Assembly (NCBI RefSeq): GCF_003966695.1 | Contig: NZ_AP018828.1 | Span: forward strand, 157,501 to 221,500 | Reading direction: 5' to 3' | Length of the DNA stretch: 64,000 nucleotides | Source: Asticcacaulis excentricus | GTDB taxonomy: Bacteria > Pseudomonadota > Alphaproteobacteria > Caulobacterales > Caulobacteraceae | In this document: one piece after another, positions 47,024 to 56,640 of the stretch | How positions within the stretch are numbered: position 1 is the first letter of the stretch | How the letters are laid out: the number at the start of each line of letters is the position of its first letter | Program-made: the position numbers and the translations under genes | The notes under the pieces: generated by a model | Database searches by the model: none | The model's input: the letters and a program-made list of their open reading frames with translations, nothing else | What the model was told of the DNA's origin: nothing

Positions 47024-47767
47024 TCAGCTAAAGACATCCGCCGCGCTGTCGGTCGGCTGGCCTTCCTTGGCTTGACGCAGGCACACATAGGCGGCAACGC
47101 CGAACACCAGCGAAAAGGCATCGCTCAGCGTGTTGATCAGGGTGGACACGGCGATAATCAGCGGTTGCGGCAGGCCCTGACCGACAAATAGCATCGGGGC
47201 ATCGGCAATTGCCGCAATAGCAAACTCCATAAGCCCTACGCAGATAAACACCGCCAGCAAAGACCAGCGGTGGCCGCGGGTCAGGTCAAAACTGCGGGAT
47301 ATGGCGGCCAGGATGTCGATTTTGCCTTCGGCGATATAGGCCGTACAGGCGACCGACAAGCCAAGGCCTATGATAATCCCCGGAACGATCAGCAGAATAA
47401 ACCCTGCCAAAATCATCAGGCCGCAAAGGATGAAGAGGATTAGAAGCGGAATTATATTCAGCAGGCTGCGACTCAGGGCTGCGCCAAGCCGGAATTCACT
47501 GCGTGCAATACCGGTCACGGCGATTTCCGTAATGACTGAATAGTTGATCAGGTATAAAGTCACACACGCCATCGTATATGCGGCGGTGAGCCAGCCGTGC
47601 GTTAATAGAGACTCGTAAAGTCTGCCTTCTGCATTTCCCGTCGTGTTGTAGAGGAAGATGGCGCCCAGCACCGACGGCAGGCCCATGATAAAAAAGGCCG
47701 TGCCGAAAATCAGCACAAAGTGCCGGCCCAACAGGTCGAAGCCGCGATTGAAAATAGCTGAGAACAT
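47024..47767 (-). CDS. Multi-pass membrane protein, YciC/DUF975-like
   Basis: A 247-residue protein with about six hydrophobic helices (for example FVLIFGTAFFIMGLPSVLGAIFL, IIPLLILFILCGLMILAGFILLIVPGIIIGLGL). The segment GIIIGLGLSVACTAYIAEGKIDILAAISRSFDLTRGHRW resembles the YciC/glycerophosphodiesterase membrane-domain group, where V..EG...AI..S..LT.G.. is conserved. It is convergent with the RDD gene, only 6 bases apart. A gene-specific role cannot be read. Confidence 0.65.
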   Translation of the reverse strand: MFSAIFNRGFDLLGRHFVLIFGTAFFIMGLPSVLGAIFLYNTTGNAEGRLYESLLTHGWLTAAYTMACVTLYLINYSVITEIAVTGIARSEFRLGAALSRSLLNIIPLLILFILCGLMILAGFILLIVPGIIIGLGLSVACTAYIAEGKIDILAAISRSFDLTRGHRWSLLAVFICVGLMEFAIAAIADAPMLFVGQGLPQPLIIAVSTLINTLSDAFSLVFGVAAYVCLRQAKEGQPTDSAADVFS

Positions 47768-47827
47768 AATGTTTTCTCCCCCAGCGAGGAGATTAGACCG
47801 TCAAAATGACCCTGACAAGGGGAGGGA

Positions 47828-49501
47828 TCAGCCCCAGGTTTCCCTGACCCCTTTGCGGCGCGCCACGGCGTGGGATACCGCATTACTACGCGGCGGAATC
47901 TGGGCGGCGGGCTTACCGAACAGCCAGCCCTGTCCGTGGGTGATGCCTAGGTCTTTGGCCAGACGAACCATGTCTTCTGACTCGATCATTTCACCGATAC
48001 ATTTGCACTTCAGTTCCTGACACAGGATGCCGAGGGAGTGGATAAGGGCGCGTTGACGCGGTTGGGTGAGGGCGGTCTTGAGGAACGGTCCGTCTATCTT
48101 GATATAGTCCACATCGAAGCGGCGCAGATAATTGTAGGCGGCAGCCCCTGAGCCAAAATCATCCAGACAGATTTTATATCCGCGCCGGCGCAGATCGGCG
48201 AGGAAGCGCGCAGCGTCCTCCACATCCTCGATCATGTGCGACTCGGTCAGTTCGAACATCAGCCGGTTTTTGAGCGCAGGCTCGGCCGTGAGCCGGGCAC
48301 TTAGGCGGTCGCGGAACTGCGCGTTTTGCACCGAAAGGCCCGAAAGGTTCATAGCGATGGACTCGCCGGGATACTGATGCAGGGCGCTGATCGCCTTGTC
48401 GCAGACGGCCAGATCGAACTCGACCGCCAGCCCCACCTGCTCGGAAAAGCGCACCGTGTCGTAGGAATCCAGCCCGCCGTTGAAACGCAACAGCGCTTCG
48501 TAGTGATGAACCTCACGCGACGCTATGTCCACAACCGGCTGATAATGCAGGGTGAACTGACCGGCAGCGAGGACGGCCTTGACGCGGGCATACTGATCGA
48601 CGGCGGCGTTGATAGCGGCGTTCAGGCTGTTTTGCAGATCACGCGCTTCAAGCGCGGCGGTCTTGGTAAACTTGTCCACGACGTAGGACAGGGCCTTGGC
48701 GACGCTGTCTTCGCTGAGGTTTGTGGTATCCATAGACAGGGTCACAATGCTGGAAGACACGCGGTCTTCCTTGACCCCGGCATTACTCAGCACTTGCTGA
48801 ATATCCCCCATCAGTTGCGCTTCGCTGATGGCGTTCGTGCCCTGATCGGCCATCAGGCCGAATTCATCGTCGCCCAGACGGGCGGCTGCGCCGGTCGGCC
48901 CTGAGGAGGCGCGCAGCAGGGCACCGATTTCACCCATCAACTGTTCAGAGCGCGACTGTGGCATCTTGTCCATGGCGTCGCTCAGGCCATTCAGCCGGAT
49001 CAGTTGCATTTCCTGCAACATGGCCGCGCCCGAACCGGCATCACCGGGTTTAATGGACCGCGAGGCCATATGCTGGAATTCGCACAGGTCGAGCAGGCCC
49101 GAAATATCATCACGTTCAGGCAAGGCCTTGACCAGCGGCTCAGACAGCACGGTGACGGTCACGAAGGTCCGCTGCCGATCGGGCAGATAACAGGCCCCCA
49201 GATTGACATGGATCGGTTTGCGGCCATCGGGTTTCAGGCGGACGGTGGCCGGGTCGATACGCCCGATTTCACGCGCCCGTGCCAGCAGGCGGGCGACCAG
49301 ATAGCGATCTGCGGAGGGAAACAGCGCTTCGATGGCCTGCCCTTTGACGCTCTGGGCGTCTTCGGCCAGAAGGGCGTTGGTGGCCCCGATGGTGCGGGCG
49401 ATTTTTCCGCCTTCATCGACTTCAACCAGCAGATCGGCAGCCGCGAGGGAAAAGGCAATGTAGCGGTCGCGCTGGTTTTTGTAGTCGTCGCGTTCGGGCA
49501 T
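47828..49501 (-). CDS. PAS-like-degenerate GGDEF-EAL protein, probable c-di-GMP phosphodiesterase
   Basis: A 557-residue soluble protein. The N-terminus (RDRYIAFSLAAADLLVEVDEGGKIARTIG) is PAS-like. The middle has a GGDEF relic with GDDEF (ARLGDDEFGLM), so cyclase activity is doubtful. The EAL part is intact: YEALLRF, AMNLSG, FELTESHM, CLDDFGSG, YIKIDGPF, GEMIES and GQGWLFGKP. It should hydrolyse c-di-GMP. The start at 49501 is chosen; an in-frame GTG at 49552 is possible. It is divergent from a TetR gene and shares the region holding the TetR palindrome. Confidence 0.85.
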   Translation of the reverse strand: MPERDDYKNQRDRYIAFSLAAADLLVEVDEGGKIARTIGATNALLAEDAQSVKGQAIEALFPSADRYLVARLLARAREIGRIDPATVRLKPDGRKPIHVNLGACYLPDRQRTFVTVTVLSEPLVKALPERDDISGLLDLCEFQHMASRSIKPGDAGSGAAMLQEMQLIRLNGLSDAMDKMPQSRSEQLMGEIGALLRASSGPTGAAARLGDDEFGLMADQGTNAISEAQLMGDIQQVLSNAGVKEDRVSSSIVTLSMDTTNLSEDSVAKALSYVVDKFTKTAALEARDLQNSLNAAINAAVDQYARVKAVLAAGQFTLHYQPVVDIASREVHHYEALLRFNGGLDSYDTVRFSEQVGLAVEFDLAVCDKAISALHQYPGESIAMNLSGLSVQNAQFRDRLSARLTAEPALKNRLMFELTESHMIEDVEDAARFLADLRRRGYKICLDDFGSGAAAYNYLRRFDVDYIKIDGPFLKTALTQPRQRALIHSLGILCQELKCKCIGEMIESEDMVRLAKDLGITHGQGWLFGKPAAQIPPRSNAVSHAVARRKGVRETWG

Positions 49502-49600
49502 GCAGCCAAAAGTCCTTGTGCGGGTGCATACCCACCATGATTTCTCCGCCACCTAAACAGAAAATGCTTAATAAAGCCTCTGCGCAGCGATGTGTAAACG

Positions 49601-49625
49601 TTGACAGGACAGACTTGTCTGTCAA
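49601..49625. promoter_or_regulatory. TetR-type operator overlapping a promoter
   Basis: GACAGAC-TT-GTCTGTC (49608-49623) is a perfect inverted repeat, and the flanking TTGACAG (49601-49607) and CTGTCAA (49619-49625) also pair. The left end supplies a consensus -35 TTGACA. It lies 31 bases before the TetR ATG, in the position of an autorepressor site. Confidence 0.7.
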
Positions 49626-49655
49626 AATCAGGGCCACTCATAGGGAGGGCCGGAC

Positions 49656-50255
49656 ATGGCTGGAACCAAAACGGGCGTCAGGGATCGCATTGTGCAGACG
49701 GCCTTGCCGTTATTTGCCACGCAGGGGTTTCGCGCGACGGGTATTGATCGCATCATTGCGGACTCGGCGGTCGCCAAGGCCAGCTTCTATCGCCACTTCC
49801 CGTCCAAGGACGATCTGATCCTCGCCTGCCTTGAACGCTGGCATATTTCGCATTTTGCCGCGCTCAAGATCGCCGTCGAAGCGGGTGAGGTCAAATCGCG
49901 ACCCCTGTCCCTGTTCGATGCCCTGCCCCAGGTCTCAGAAGCGACAATGCGGGGGGACCTGCTGATTACGGCTACGGTCGAATTCGGCTCTGCCAAACCG
50001 GCGATTGCTGATGTGGTGGCCGCCGCCCGCCATCAGTTGCGCGAATGGTTTGAAACCCTGCTGGGGGAGGCGGGCTATGCCGACATGGCCGATAGCCTGT
50101 CGCACGAATGGCTTTTGCTCTATGAAGGCGCCATGATCGGGGCCTTACGTGAAACGCCGCAACAGGCGGCGCGCTGCGCCCGCGCCAATGCCGAACGCAG
50201 CCTTCAGCAGATTCAGCTCAAGCGTCTCCTCAGCAAGACCTTACCGGGCACCTGA
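49656..50255 (+). CDS. TetR-family transcriptional regulator
   Basis: A 199-residue regulator with the N-terminal TetR HTH: RDRIVQTALPLFATQGFRATGIDRIIADSAVAKASFYRHFPSKDDLILACLERW. The C-terminal two-thirds is the ligand-binding helical domain. The perfect palindrome at 49608-49623 overlaps its promoter, so it probably represses itself and perhaps the divergent EAL gene. The family usually responds to small molecules, and the inducer is unknown. Confidence 0.88.
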   Translation: MAGTKTGVRDRIVQTALPLFATQGFRATGIDRIIADSAVAKASFYRHFPSKDDLILACLERWHISHFAALKIAVEAGEVKSRPLSLFDALPQVSEATMRGDLLITATVEFGSAKPAIADVVAAARHQLREWFETLLGEAGYADMADSLSHEWLLLYEGAMIGALRETPQQAARCARANAERSLQQIQLKRLLSKTLPGT

Positions 50256-50360
50256 ACCCGTCAGGCGCGTCAGACGTCTCGGTGTTAACACAATCGAAAA
50301 GCCTTCCATGGCATGGCTTTGTAGAAGGTGTGCAAAATGCACTGAGTGGAACGCTTGAAA

Positions 50361-53150
50361 ATGTTGAGAGTTATCGCGTGCTTACGGGATCAGCACGACT
50401 GGGCGTTGGTCGTCCTGGCGGCACTCGTCTGCGTTTTCGCCTCTTTTACAGCGCTCAGACTGGCCCGCCACGCCCGCGAGACCGACGGGGCTGAACGCTG
50501 GCGCTGGGTAGCGATGGCGGGGTTGGCCGCCGGCTTCGGTATCTGGGCGACGCACTTTATCGCCATGCTGGCCTACAGCGCCGGCGTCGCCACTGGCTAC
50601 GACCTTTTCAAAACATTCCTGTCTTTGGTAATCGCCGTGACCATTACCGGTGCCGGTATGGCTCTGGCCGTTTCGGAGCGCCAAGGCCTGTGGCGCGGTG
50701 TCGGTGGGGCCTTGCTGGGTCTGGGCGTGGCGGGGATGCACTATACGGGCATGTCGGCGGTTATCGCGCCCGCGCACATCGGCTGGCACACGGAACTGGT
50801 CGCGGCCTCCATTCTGCTGGGTATGGGGTTCGAAGCGGCGGCCCTGTGGCTGGCAACCAGTCGCTATAGGTATGCCCTGACAGGGGCCACCGGTCTGATG
50901 GTGCTGGGGATTGTGGCACACCACTTTATCGGCATGGGGGCCGTGGACGTCACGCCCGATCCGCGTATCGCGACGGGCGGCCTGATGCTCAATCCGGGCA
51001 GCATGTCGATCACGGTGGCCGTAGTGGCCATCGCGGTGATGGGCCTGTGCATTATGAGCCTGAGTCAGCGTCAGAAGTTCGAAGCCGCTGTCGCTGCTAA
51101 TGAGCGCCACATGCGTATTCTGATCGACTCGGTGCGCGACTATGCCATCTACATGCTCGATCCGCAGGGGCGGGTCAGCAACTGGAATGCCGGGGCGCAG
51201 CGTTTCAAGGGCTATGCAGCGTCCGAGATTGTGGGCCAATCCTTTGCCACCTTCTTCCCCGAAGCCGACCGTGAGGCCGGCCGGCCCCGGGCCATATTGC
51301 AGGCGGCACTGGAACAGGGTCGTTACGAAGAGGAGGGCGAGCGCGTGCGCAAGGACGGCACGACCTTCCTGGCCCACGTCATCCTGACCCCCATGTACGA
51401 GAGCGACGGCACACTGATCGGCTTTGCCAAGGTGACGCGCGATATCACGCAGCGCCGGGCGGACCGCGAAATACTGAAACGTACCACGCACAATTTCGAC
51501 ACCGCTTTGCGCCACATGTCACAAGGGCTCAGCCTCTATGACGCCGATCATCGACTCGTTTTCGCCAACCCGCGCGTTTACAGCATGTTTGGCAATGACC
51601 CGAACATGGCGCGTCCGGGCACGCCTTTCCGCGAGGTCTTGGGCAATATTCTGCGCCGCGCCGGGGCGACCGAAGCGCAGATAGAGGCGCGCTATAGCAT
51701 GCACATGGACCTGATTGCGCAGCCCGAAGGCGGGACGCTGATTTCAGAATCGGCGAATGGCACCGTGCTGTCGGTGACCTACCGGCCCTTGCCCGAAGGC
51801 GGCTGGGTGACAACGATTGATGACATTACGGCGCGTCGCCGCGACGAGGACCGTATCGCGCATATGGCGCGCCATGACGGCCTGACGGGTCTGCCCAATC
51901 GTGAACATTTCAATCAGCACACGAACCGCGAACTGGATCGCGCGGCGCGCACCGGTCATAAGGTGGCGGCGGTGGCCATCGACCTTGACCGCTTCAAGGA
52001 AATCAATGATGTGCGCGGCCACGCGGCGGGGGATCAGGTGCTGAAAATCATCGCCGAACGCCTTCAGCGCCTGTGTGGTGACACTGAGTTCGTGGGGCGT
52101 ATCGGTGGCGACGAATTTGCCTGCGTCAAGACATTTGCGGAAGCGCGTGAACTCAGCGACTTCGTCAGCCGTCTGGACGCGGCCCTGCACGATCCTATCG
52201 ACCTCGACGGGTTTGAGGTCTCTCCCGGCGGGTCGATGGGCGTGGCCGTCTATCCCGACGATGCCGACGGGCGCGAGCCGCTTATGAACAATGCCGATCT
52301 GGCGCTCTATCGTGCCAAGGCGCAGCCGCGCATAAACGGCCATGAGGCTGTTTGTTACTACGAAGCACGCATGGACGAAGCCGCCCGCGACCGGCGCGCG
52401 CTCGCCAAGGACCTTTGGCAGGCCATCGCTCGTGACGAGCTGCGCGTCCACTATCAGGTGCAGCGGTCGGTCACGTCGCAGGCCATTACCGGCTACGAGG
52501 CCCTTCTGCGCTGGCAGCATCCGCAGCGCGGTTTTGTCAGCCCGGCCGACTTTATCCCCGTGGCCGAAGAATGCGGCGCTATCGTTGATATCGGCGAGTG
52601 GGTGTTGCGCACGGCCTGCGCCGAGGCCGCCACCTGGACCAATGGGGCCAAGGTGGCCGTCAACCTGTCGCCGGTGCAGCTAACGCACCCCGATCTGGTT
52701 GGTATGGTGCAGTCCATACTGATCGAGACCGGCTTGTCACCGCGCCGTCTGGAGCTGGAAATCACCGAATCGACCATTATCGGCGACAAGGTGCGTGCCC
52801 TGCATATCCTGCGTCAGATCAAAAGCTTCGGCGTGACCATCGCCATTGACGACTTCGGTACGGGCTATTCGTCGCTCGATACGCTCAATGCCTTCCCGTT
52901 CGACAAAATCAAGATTGATCGCTCCTTCCTGATGGAGGCGGAACAGAGCCCGCAGGCGCGCGCCATCATCCGCGCCATTCTGGCGCTGGGGCGCAGTCTT
53001 GAGGTGCCGGTGCTGGCTGAAGGCGTCGAGACGGTGGCGCAGCTTGAATTGTTACGCAGCGAAGGCTGTGACGAGGCGCAGGGCTATTATTTCGGCCGCC
53101 CGGCAGCGCAGGTGCTCGACGAAGCCGCCCCGGCGCGCCTGACGGCGTGA
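50361..53150 (+). CDS. MHYT-PAS-GGDEF-EAL membrane sensor for c-di-GMP
   Basis: A 929-residue protein. The MHYT membrane domain has seven helices and the metal motifs ATHFIAM, MHYTGM and HHFIGM. Two PAS domains follow (HMRILIDSVRDYAIYMLDPQGRVSNWNAGAQRFKGY; ALRHMSQGLSLYDADHRLVFANPR), then GGDEF with intact GRIGGDEF and DGLTGLPNREHF, then EAL with YEALLRW, NLSPVQL, EITESTII, IDDFGTGYSS and LAEGVET. Both domains look active, and the RxxD inhibition site is missing in its normal place. MHYT domains are thought to sense oxygen, CO or NO through copper. The start at 50361 has a weak ribosome binding site; an in-frame GTG lies at 50346. Confidence 0.93.
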   Translation: MLRVIACLRDQHDWALVVLAALVCVFASFTALRLARHARETDGAERWRWVAMAGLAAGFGIWATHFIAMLAYSAGVATGYDLFKTFLSLVIAVTITGAGMALAVSERQGLWRGVGGALLGLGVAGMHYTGMSAVIAPAHIGWHTELVAASILLGMGFEAAALWLATSRYRYALTGATGLMVLGIVAHHFIGMGAVDVTPDPRIATGGLMLNPGSMSITVAVVAIAVMGLCIMSLSQRQKFEAAVAANERHMRILIDSVRDYAIYMLDPQGRVSNWNAGAQRFKGYAASEIVGQSFATFFPEADREAGRPRAILQAALEQGRYEEEGERVRKDGTTFLAHVILTPMYESDGTLIGFAKVTRDITQRRADREILKRTTHNFDTALRHMSQGLSLYDADHRLVFANPRVYSMFGNDPNMARPGTPFREVLGNILRRAGATEAQIEARYSMHMDLIAQPEGGTLISESANGTVLSVTYRPLPEGGWVTTIDDITARRRDEDRIAHMARHDGLTGLPNREHFNQHTNRELDRAARTGHKVAAVAIDLDRFKEINDVRGHAAGDQVLKIIAERLQRLCGDTEFVGRIGGDEFACVKTFAEARELSDFVSRLDAALHDPIDLDGFEVSPGGSMGVAVYPDDADGREPLMNNADLALYRAKAQPRINGHEAVCYYEARMDEAARDRRALAKDLWQAIARDELRVHYQVQRSVTSQAITGYEALLRWQHPQRGFVSPADFIPVAEECGAIVDIGEWVLRTACAEAATWTNGAKVAVNLSPVQLTHPDLVGMVQSILIETGLSPRRLELEITESTIIGDKVRALHILRQIKSFGVTIAIDDFGTGYSSLDTLNAFPFDKIKIDRSFLMEAEQSPQARAIIRAILALGRSLEVPVLAEGVETVAQLELLRSEGCDEAQGYYFGRPAAQVLDEAAPARLTA

Positions 53151-53236
53151 CTTGTAAAATCTGATACCGAATGTTGAGACGGGCGACGGATTTGTAAGCG
53201 CCTACCGTAACAGCTTGTGGTGCACATCCTGCTCTG

Positions 53237-53277
53237 GCCGCAAGCGAGCCTCTCTCTGGCGCTTGCGGCTTCTTTTC
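53237..53277 (+). terminator. Terminator after the MHYT gene
   Basis: GCCGCAAGCG (53237-53246) pairs perfectly with CGCTTGCGGC (53260-53269), followed by TTCTTTTC. It lies in the 200-base gap between the MHYT and RND genes and is consistent with a separate transcript for the pump. No other feature was seen in the gap. Confidence 0.75.
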
Positions 53278-53357
53278 TCTGGGCCGATGAAGGCTTGTCA
53301 CAGGGACGGATGTGGGCCAAGACACCTCGCGCTGACGTCGCCTGACCAAGGGTTTTC

Positions 53358-56300
53358 ATGCTGTCCCGTTTCTTTATTGACCGCCCCATCTTTGCCTGGG
53401 TGGTGGCCATTGTTATCATGCTGGCCGGTCTGCTTTCGATCCGTACCCTGCCGGTTGAACAGTATCCGGACATCGCCTTGCCGCAGGTGCGTATCAACGC
53501 CTCCTATCCGGGGGCGTCGGCGAAAACGGTCGAAGATTCGGTGACGCAGATCATTGAGCAGGGGATGACCGGGCTCGATCGCCTGAAATACATCACGGCC
53601 TCGTCTTCGGATAGCGGCTCTGCCAATGTCACCCTCGTCTTCGAAGCCGGGACCAATATCGACACGGCTCAGGTGCAGGTGCAAAATCAGGTGCAGGCCG
53701 TCATCAACCGCCTGCCGCAGGACGTGCAGGCGCAGGGCGTGCGCGTCAACAAGGCTTCAAATAATCAGCTACTGGTCATTTCGTTGTATTCAACGGACGG
53801 ATCGCTGACCAATGCCGACCTTGGTGACTATCTGGTATCCAATGTGCAGGACACGCTGGCGCGCGTGGACGGGGTAGGCGAAAGCAATGTGTTCGGCTCC
53901 GGCTATGCCATGCGTATCTGGCTCAATCCTGAAAAACTGGTGGCCTTCAATCTGACGCCCGCCGATGTGGTGACGGCGATCCGTGCCCAGAACGCTCAGG
54001 TGTCTGCAGGGCAACTGGCGGCGCAGCCGACCACAGACGATATCGCGCTCAATGCCACCATCACGTCTCAGTCGCGTCTGACCACGGCGGATGAATTCCG
54101 GAACATCATCGTCAAAAGCGATACCTCCGGTGCGACGGTCTATCTTCGCGACGTGGCCCGCGTCGAACTGGGGCAACAGAGCTATGACTCCATCAGCCGC
54201 CTGAACGGTCAGCCCGCGACGGGTATTTCGATCAGTCTGGCCACAGGTGCTAACGCATTGAAGACGGCTGAACTGGTCAAGGCGAAGATGGAAGAATTGT
54301 CCAAATCCTTCCCCAAGAACATCGCCTACGCCATTCCCAATGACTCGACTGACTTCATCAAGCTGTCGATCAAGGAGGTGCTGAAGACCCTGATCGAAGC
54401 CATCGTGCTGGTCTTCATCGTCATGTACCTGTTCCTGCAAAACTGGCGTGCGACCATCATCCCGACCATCGCCGTGCCGGTCGTGCTTCTGGGGACGCTG
54501 GGGATTCTGGCGGCCTTCGGCTATTCGATCAACCTTCTGACCATGTTTGGTCTGGTGCTGGCCATCGGCCTGCTGGTCGATGACGCCATCGTGGTCGTCG
54601 AAAACGTCGAGCGCGTGATGCGCGAAGAGGGGCTCGACCCCAAGGAAGCCACGCGCAAATCCATGGATGAGATTACCGGCGCGCTGATCGGCATCGGTCT
54701 GGTCCTGTCGGCCATGTTCGTGCCTATGGCCTTTTTTGGTGGTACGCAGGGCATCATCTATCGTCAGTTCTCGATCACCATCGTCTCGGCCATGGCCCTG
54801 TCGGTGCTGGTGGCCCTGATCCTGACGCCCCCCTTGTGCGCCACCATCCTCAAGCCGGTTGATCCTCAGAAGCACGCCGAAAAGAAAGGCTTTTTCGGCT
54901 GGTTCAACACAAGCTTCACCCGCGCCAGTCACGGCTATATGGGGGCGGTGGGCCGCATTATCGGCAAGCCGCTGCGCTATCTGGCCATCTATGGCGTCGT
55001 GCTGGTGGCTTGCGGCATGATGTTCCGCGTCCTGCCGACCTCCTTCCTGCCGGACGAGGATCAGGGCTTCATGCAGACCATCGTTCAATTGCCCGTCGGC
55101 ACGACGCGCAAGACGACCGATGAGGTGGTGGCAAAGGTCGAGGCCTATCTGCAAAAGGACCCGACGGCGCGCTACGTCTTTGCGCGCGTTGGCTCCAACG
55201 GGCAGAATCAGGGGCAGGTCAATATCCGCATGAAGCCGTTTGAGGAACGCAAGGGCAGCGACCTGCGCGTGCCGGCGGTTATTGAGCGCGCGCGCAAGGA
55301 ATTTGCCAAGCCTGAATACCGCAATGCCCGCATCATCCCCACCCAGCCGCCGGTGGTGCGTTCTCTGGGCGATGCGTCGGGTTTCTCCTTTGTCATCAAG
55401 GATGTCGGCGGCGTCGGGCCGGCGGCGCTGCTGGCGGCACGCAACGATTTCATCCGCCGCGCCGAAAAAGACCCGCGGCTGGGCTCGGTGCGCTCAGGGG
55501 GGCAGGATTACACGCCGCAGCTCAAAATCGACATCAACAAGACGGTAGCCGGGGCCATGGGCGTCAGCGTGTCGGACATTAATGCCATGCTGGCTGCGGC
55601 CTGGGGTGGCTCTTACGTCAATGACTTTATTGATCGCGGCCGCGTTAAACGCGTCTATGTGCAGGCCGATACCCCCTATCGCATGCGCCCGGAAGACCTG
55701 AACCGCTGGTATGTGCGCAACAAGGACGGAGGCATGGTGCCATTCCCGGCCTTTGGTTCGACCCGCTGGCAGGCGGGGGCGCCGACGCTGGAACGCTACA
55801 ATGGGTCGCCTTCGACGGGTGTGCAGGGGGCGCCCGCCGACGGCGTATCGTCAGGTGATGCCATGGCGGCGATCGAAGATCTGGCTACCGGCTTGCCGCA
55901 GGGCACGGCGATTGAATGGACCGGCCTGTCCTTGCAGGAACGCGAATCCGGCGCACAGGCCCCGGCGCTGTACGCCCTGTCGGTGCTGGTTGTCTTCCTG
56001 TTGCTGGCCGCCCTGTACGAAAGCTGGACCATCCCGTTTTCGGTTATTCTGGTCCTGCCTCTGGCGGTTCTGGGGGCGCTGGTGGCGACGTGGGCGCGCG
56101 GCCTCGACAACGACATCTTTTTTCAGGTCGGGTTGCTCACCACCATCGGCCTGTCGTGCAAGAACGCCATCCTGATCGTCGAATACGCCCGCACGCTTCA
56201 GGAACGCGGCATGGGCCTGATCGACGCCACGCTGGAAGCCTCGCGCATCCGTCTGCGGCCCATTCTGATGACCTCGTTCGCCTTTACCTTCGGCGTCCTG

Positions 56301-56474
56301 CCTCTGGCCTTGGCCAATGGGGCCGGGTCGGGGGCGCAGCACGCCATTGGTACGGGCCTGATTGGCGGGGTGTTGTCAGCGACCTTGCTGGCCATCTTCT
56401 ATATCCCGCTGTTCTTCGTGCTGGTGCAGAAACTGTTCAACCGCAAATACCGCAACGAAGCCAAAGAGGTCTGA
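53358..56474 (+). CDS. RND-family HAE1-type efflux pump, AcrB/MexB-like
   Basis: A 1038-residue inner-membrane transporter with the RND architecture: FFIDRPIFAWVVAIVIMLAGLLSI at the start, two large periplasmic loops, and twelve helices. The proton-relay Asp pair is in GLLVDDAIVVVENVER. SLFxxRPIFAW-type beginnings and the GLSCKNAILIVEYARTLQERG segment are those of the HAE1 multidrug family. No membrane fusion protein or outer-membrane channel gene lies beside it, unlike most such pumps, so it must borrow partners. Typical substrates are hydrophobic drugs and bile-salt-like compounds; those here are unknown. Confidence 0.9.
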   Translation: MLSRFFIDRPIFAWVVAIVIMLAGLLSIRTLPVEQYPDIALPQVRINASYPGASAKTVEDSVTQIIEQGMTGLDRLKYITASSSDSGSANVTLVFEAGTNIDTAQVQVQNQVQAVINRLPQDVQAQGVRVNKASNNQLLVISLYSTDGSLTNADLGDYLVSNVQDTLARVDGVGESNVFGSGYAMRIWLNPEKLVAFNLTPADVVTAIRAQNAQVSAGQLAAQPTTDDIALNATITSQSRLTTADEFRNIIVKSDTSGATVYLRDVARVELGQQSYDSISRLNGQPATGISISLATGANALKTAELVKAKMEELSKSFPKNIAYAIPNDSTDFIKLSIKEVLKTLIEAIVLVFIVMYLFLQNWRATIIPTIAVPVVLLGTLGILAAFGYSINLLTMFGLVLAIGLLVDDAIVVVENVERVMREEGLDPKEATRKSMDEITGALIGIGLVLSAMFVPMAFFGGTQGIIYRQFSITIVSAMALSVLVALILTPPLCATILKPVDPQKHAEKKGFFGWFNTSFTRASHGYMGAVGRIIGKPLRYLAIYGVVLVACGMMFRVLPTSFLPDEDQGFMQTIVQLPVGTTRKTTDEVVAKVEAYLQKDPTARYVFARVGSNGQNQGQVNIRMKPFEERKGSDLRVPAVIERARKEFAKPEYRNARIIPTQPPVVRSLGDASGFSFVIKDVGGVGPAALLAARNDFIRRAEKDPRLGSVRSGGQDYTPQLKIDINKTVAGAMGVSVSDINAMLAAAWGGSYVNDFIDRGRVKRVYVQADTPYRMRPEDLNRWYVRNKDGGMVPFPAFGSTRWQAGAPTLERYNGSPSTGVQGAPADGVSSGDAMAAIEDLATGLPQGTAIEWTGLSLQERESGAQAPALYALSVLVVFLLLAALYESWTIPFSVILVLPLAVLGALVATWARGLDNDIFFQVGLLTTIGLSCKNAILIVEYARTLQERGMGLIDATLEASRIRLRPILMTSFAFTFGVLPLALANGAGSGAQHAIGTGLIGGVLSATLLAIFYIPLFFVLVQKLFNRKYRNEAKEV

Positions 56475-56582
56475 GTCTCTCCTCCCGCTCCGGACAGAGA
56501 TCCCCGTTGTAACGCGGCGGGGGTATGTCTGGCATTGGATGACCAGTCAGGTTATCGCGCCAAGCGTAAGGGGTTCAGAAAC

Positions 56583-56619
56583 AAAAAGGCTATCCGTTTT
56601 TCCACCGGATAGCCTTTTT
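56583..56619. terminator. Bidirectional intrinsic terminator
   Basis: A 14-bp stem (56583-56596 with 56606-56619) carries A and T runs at its ends, so it can stop both the RND gene and the convergent hpt gene. The pairing is perfect. Confidence 0.93.
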
Positions 56620-56640
56620 AGCTTTTGCTTTCGCGTTCAC

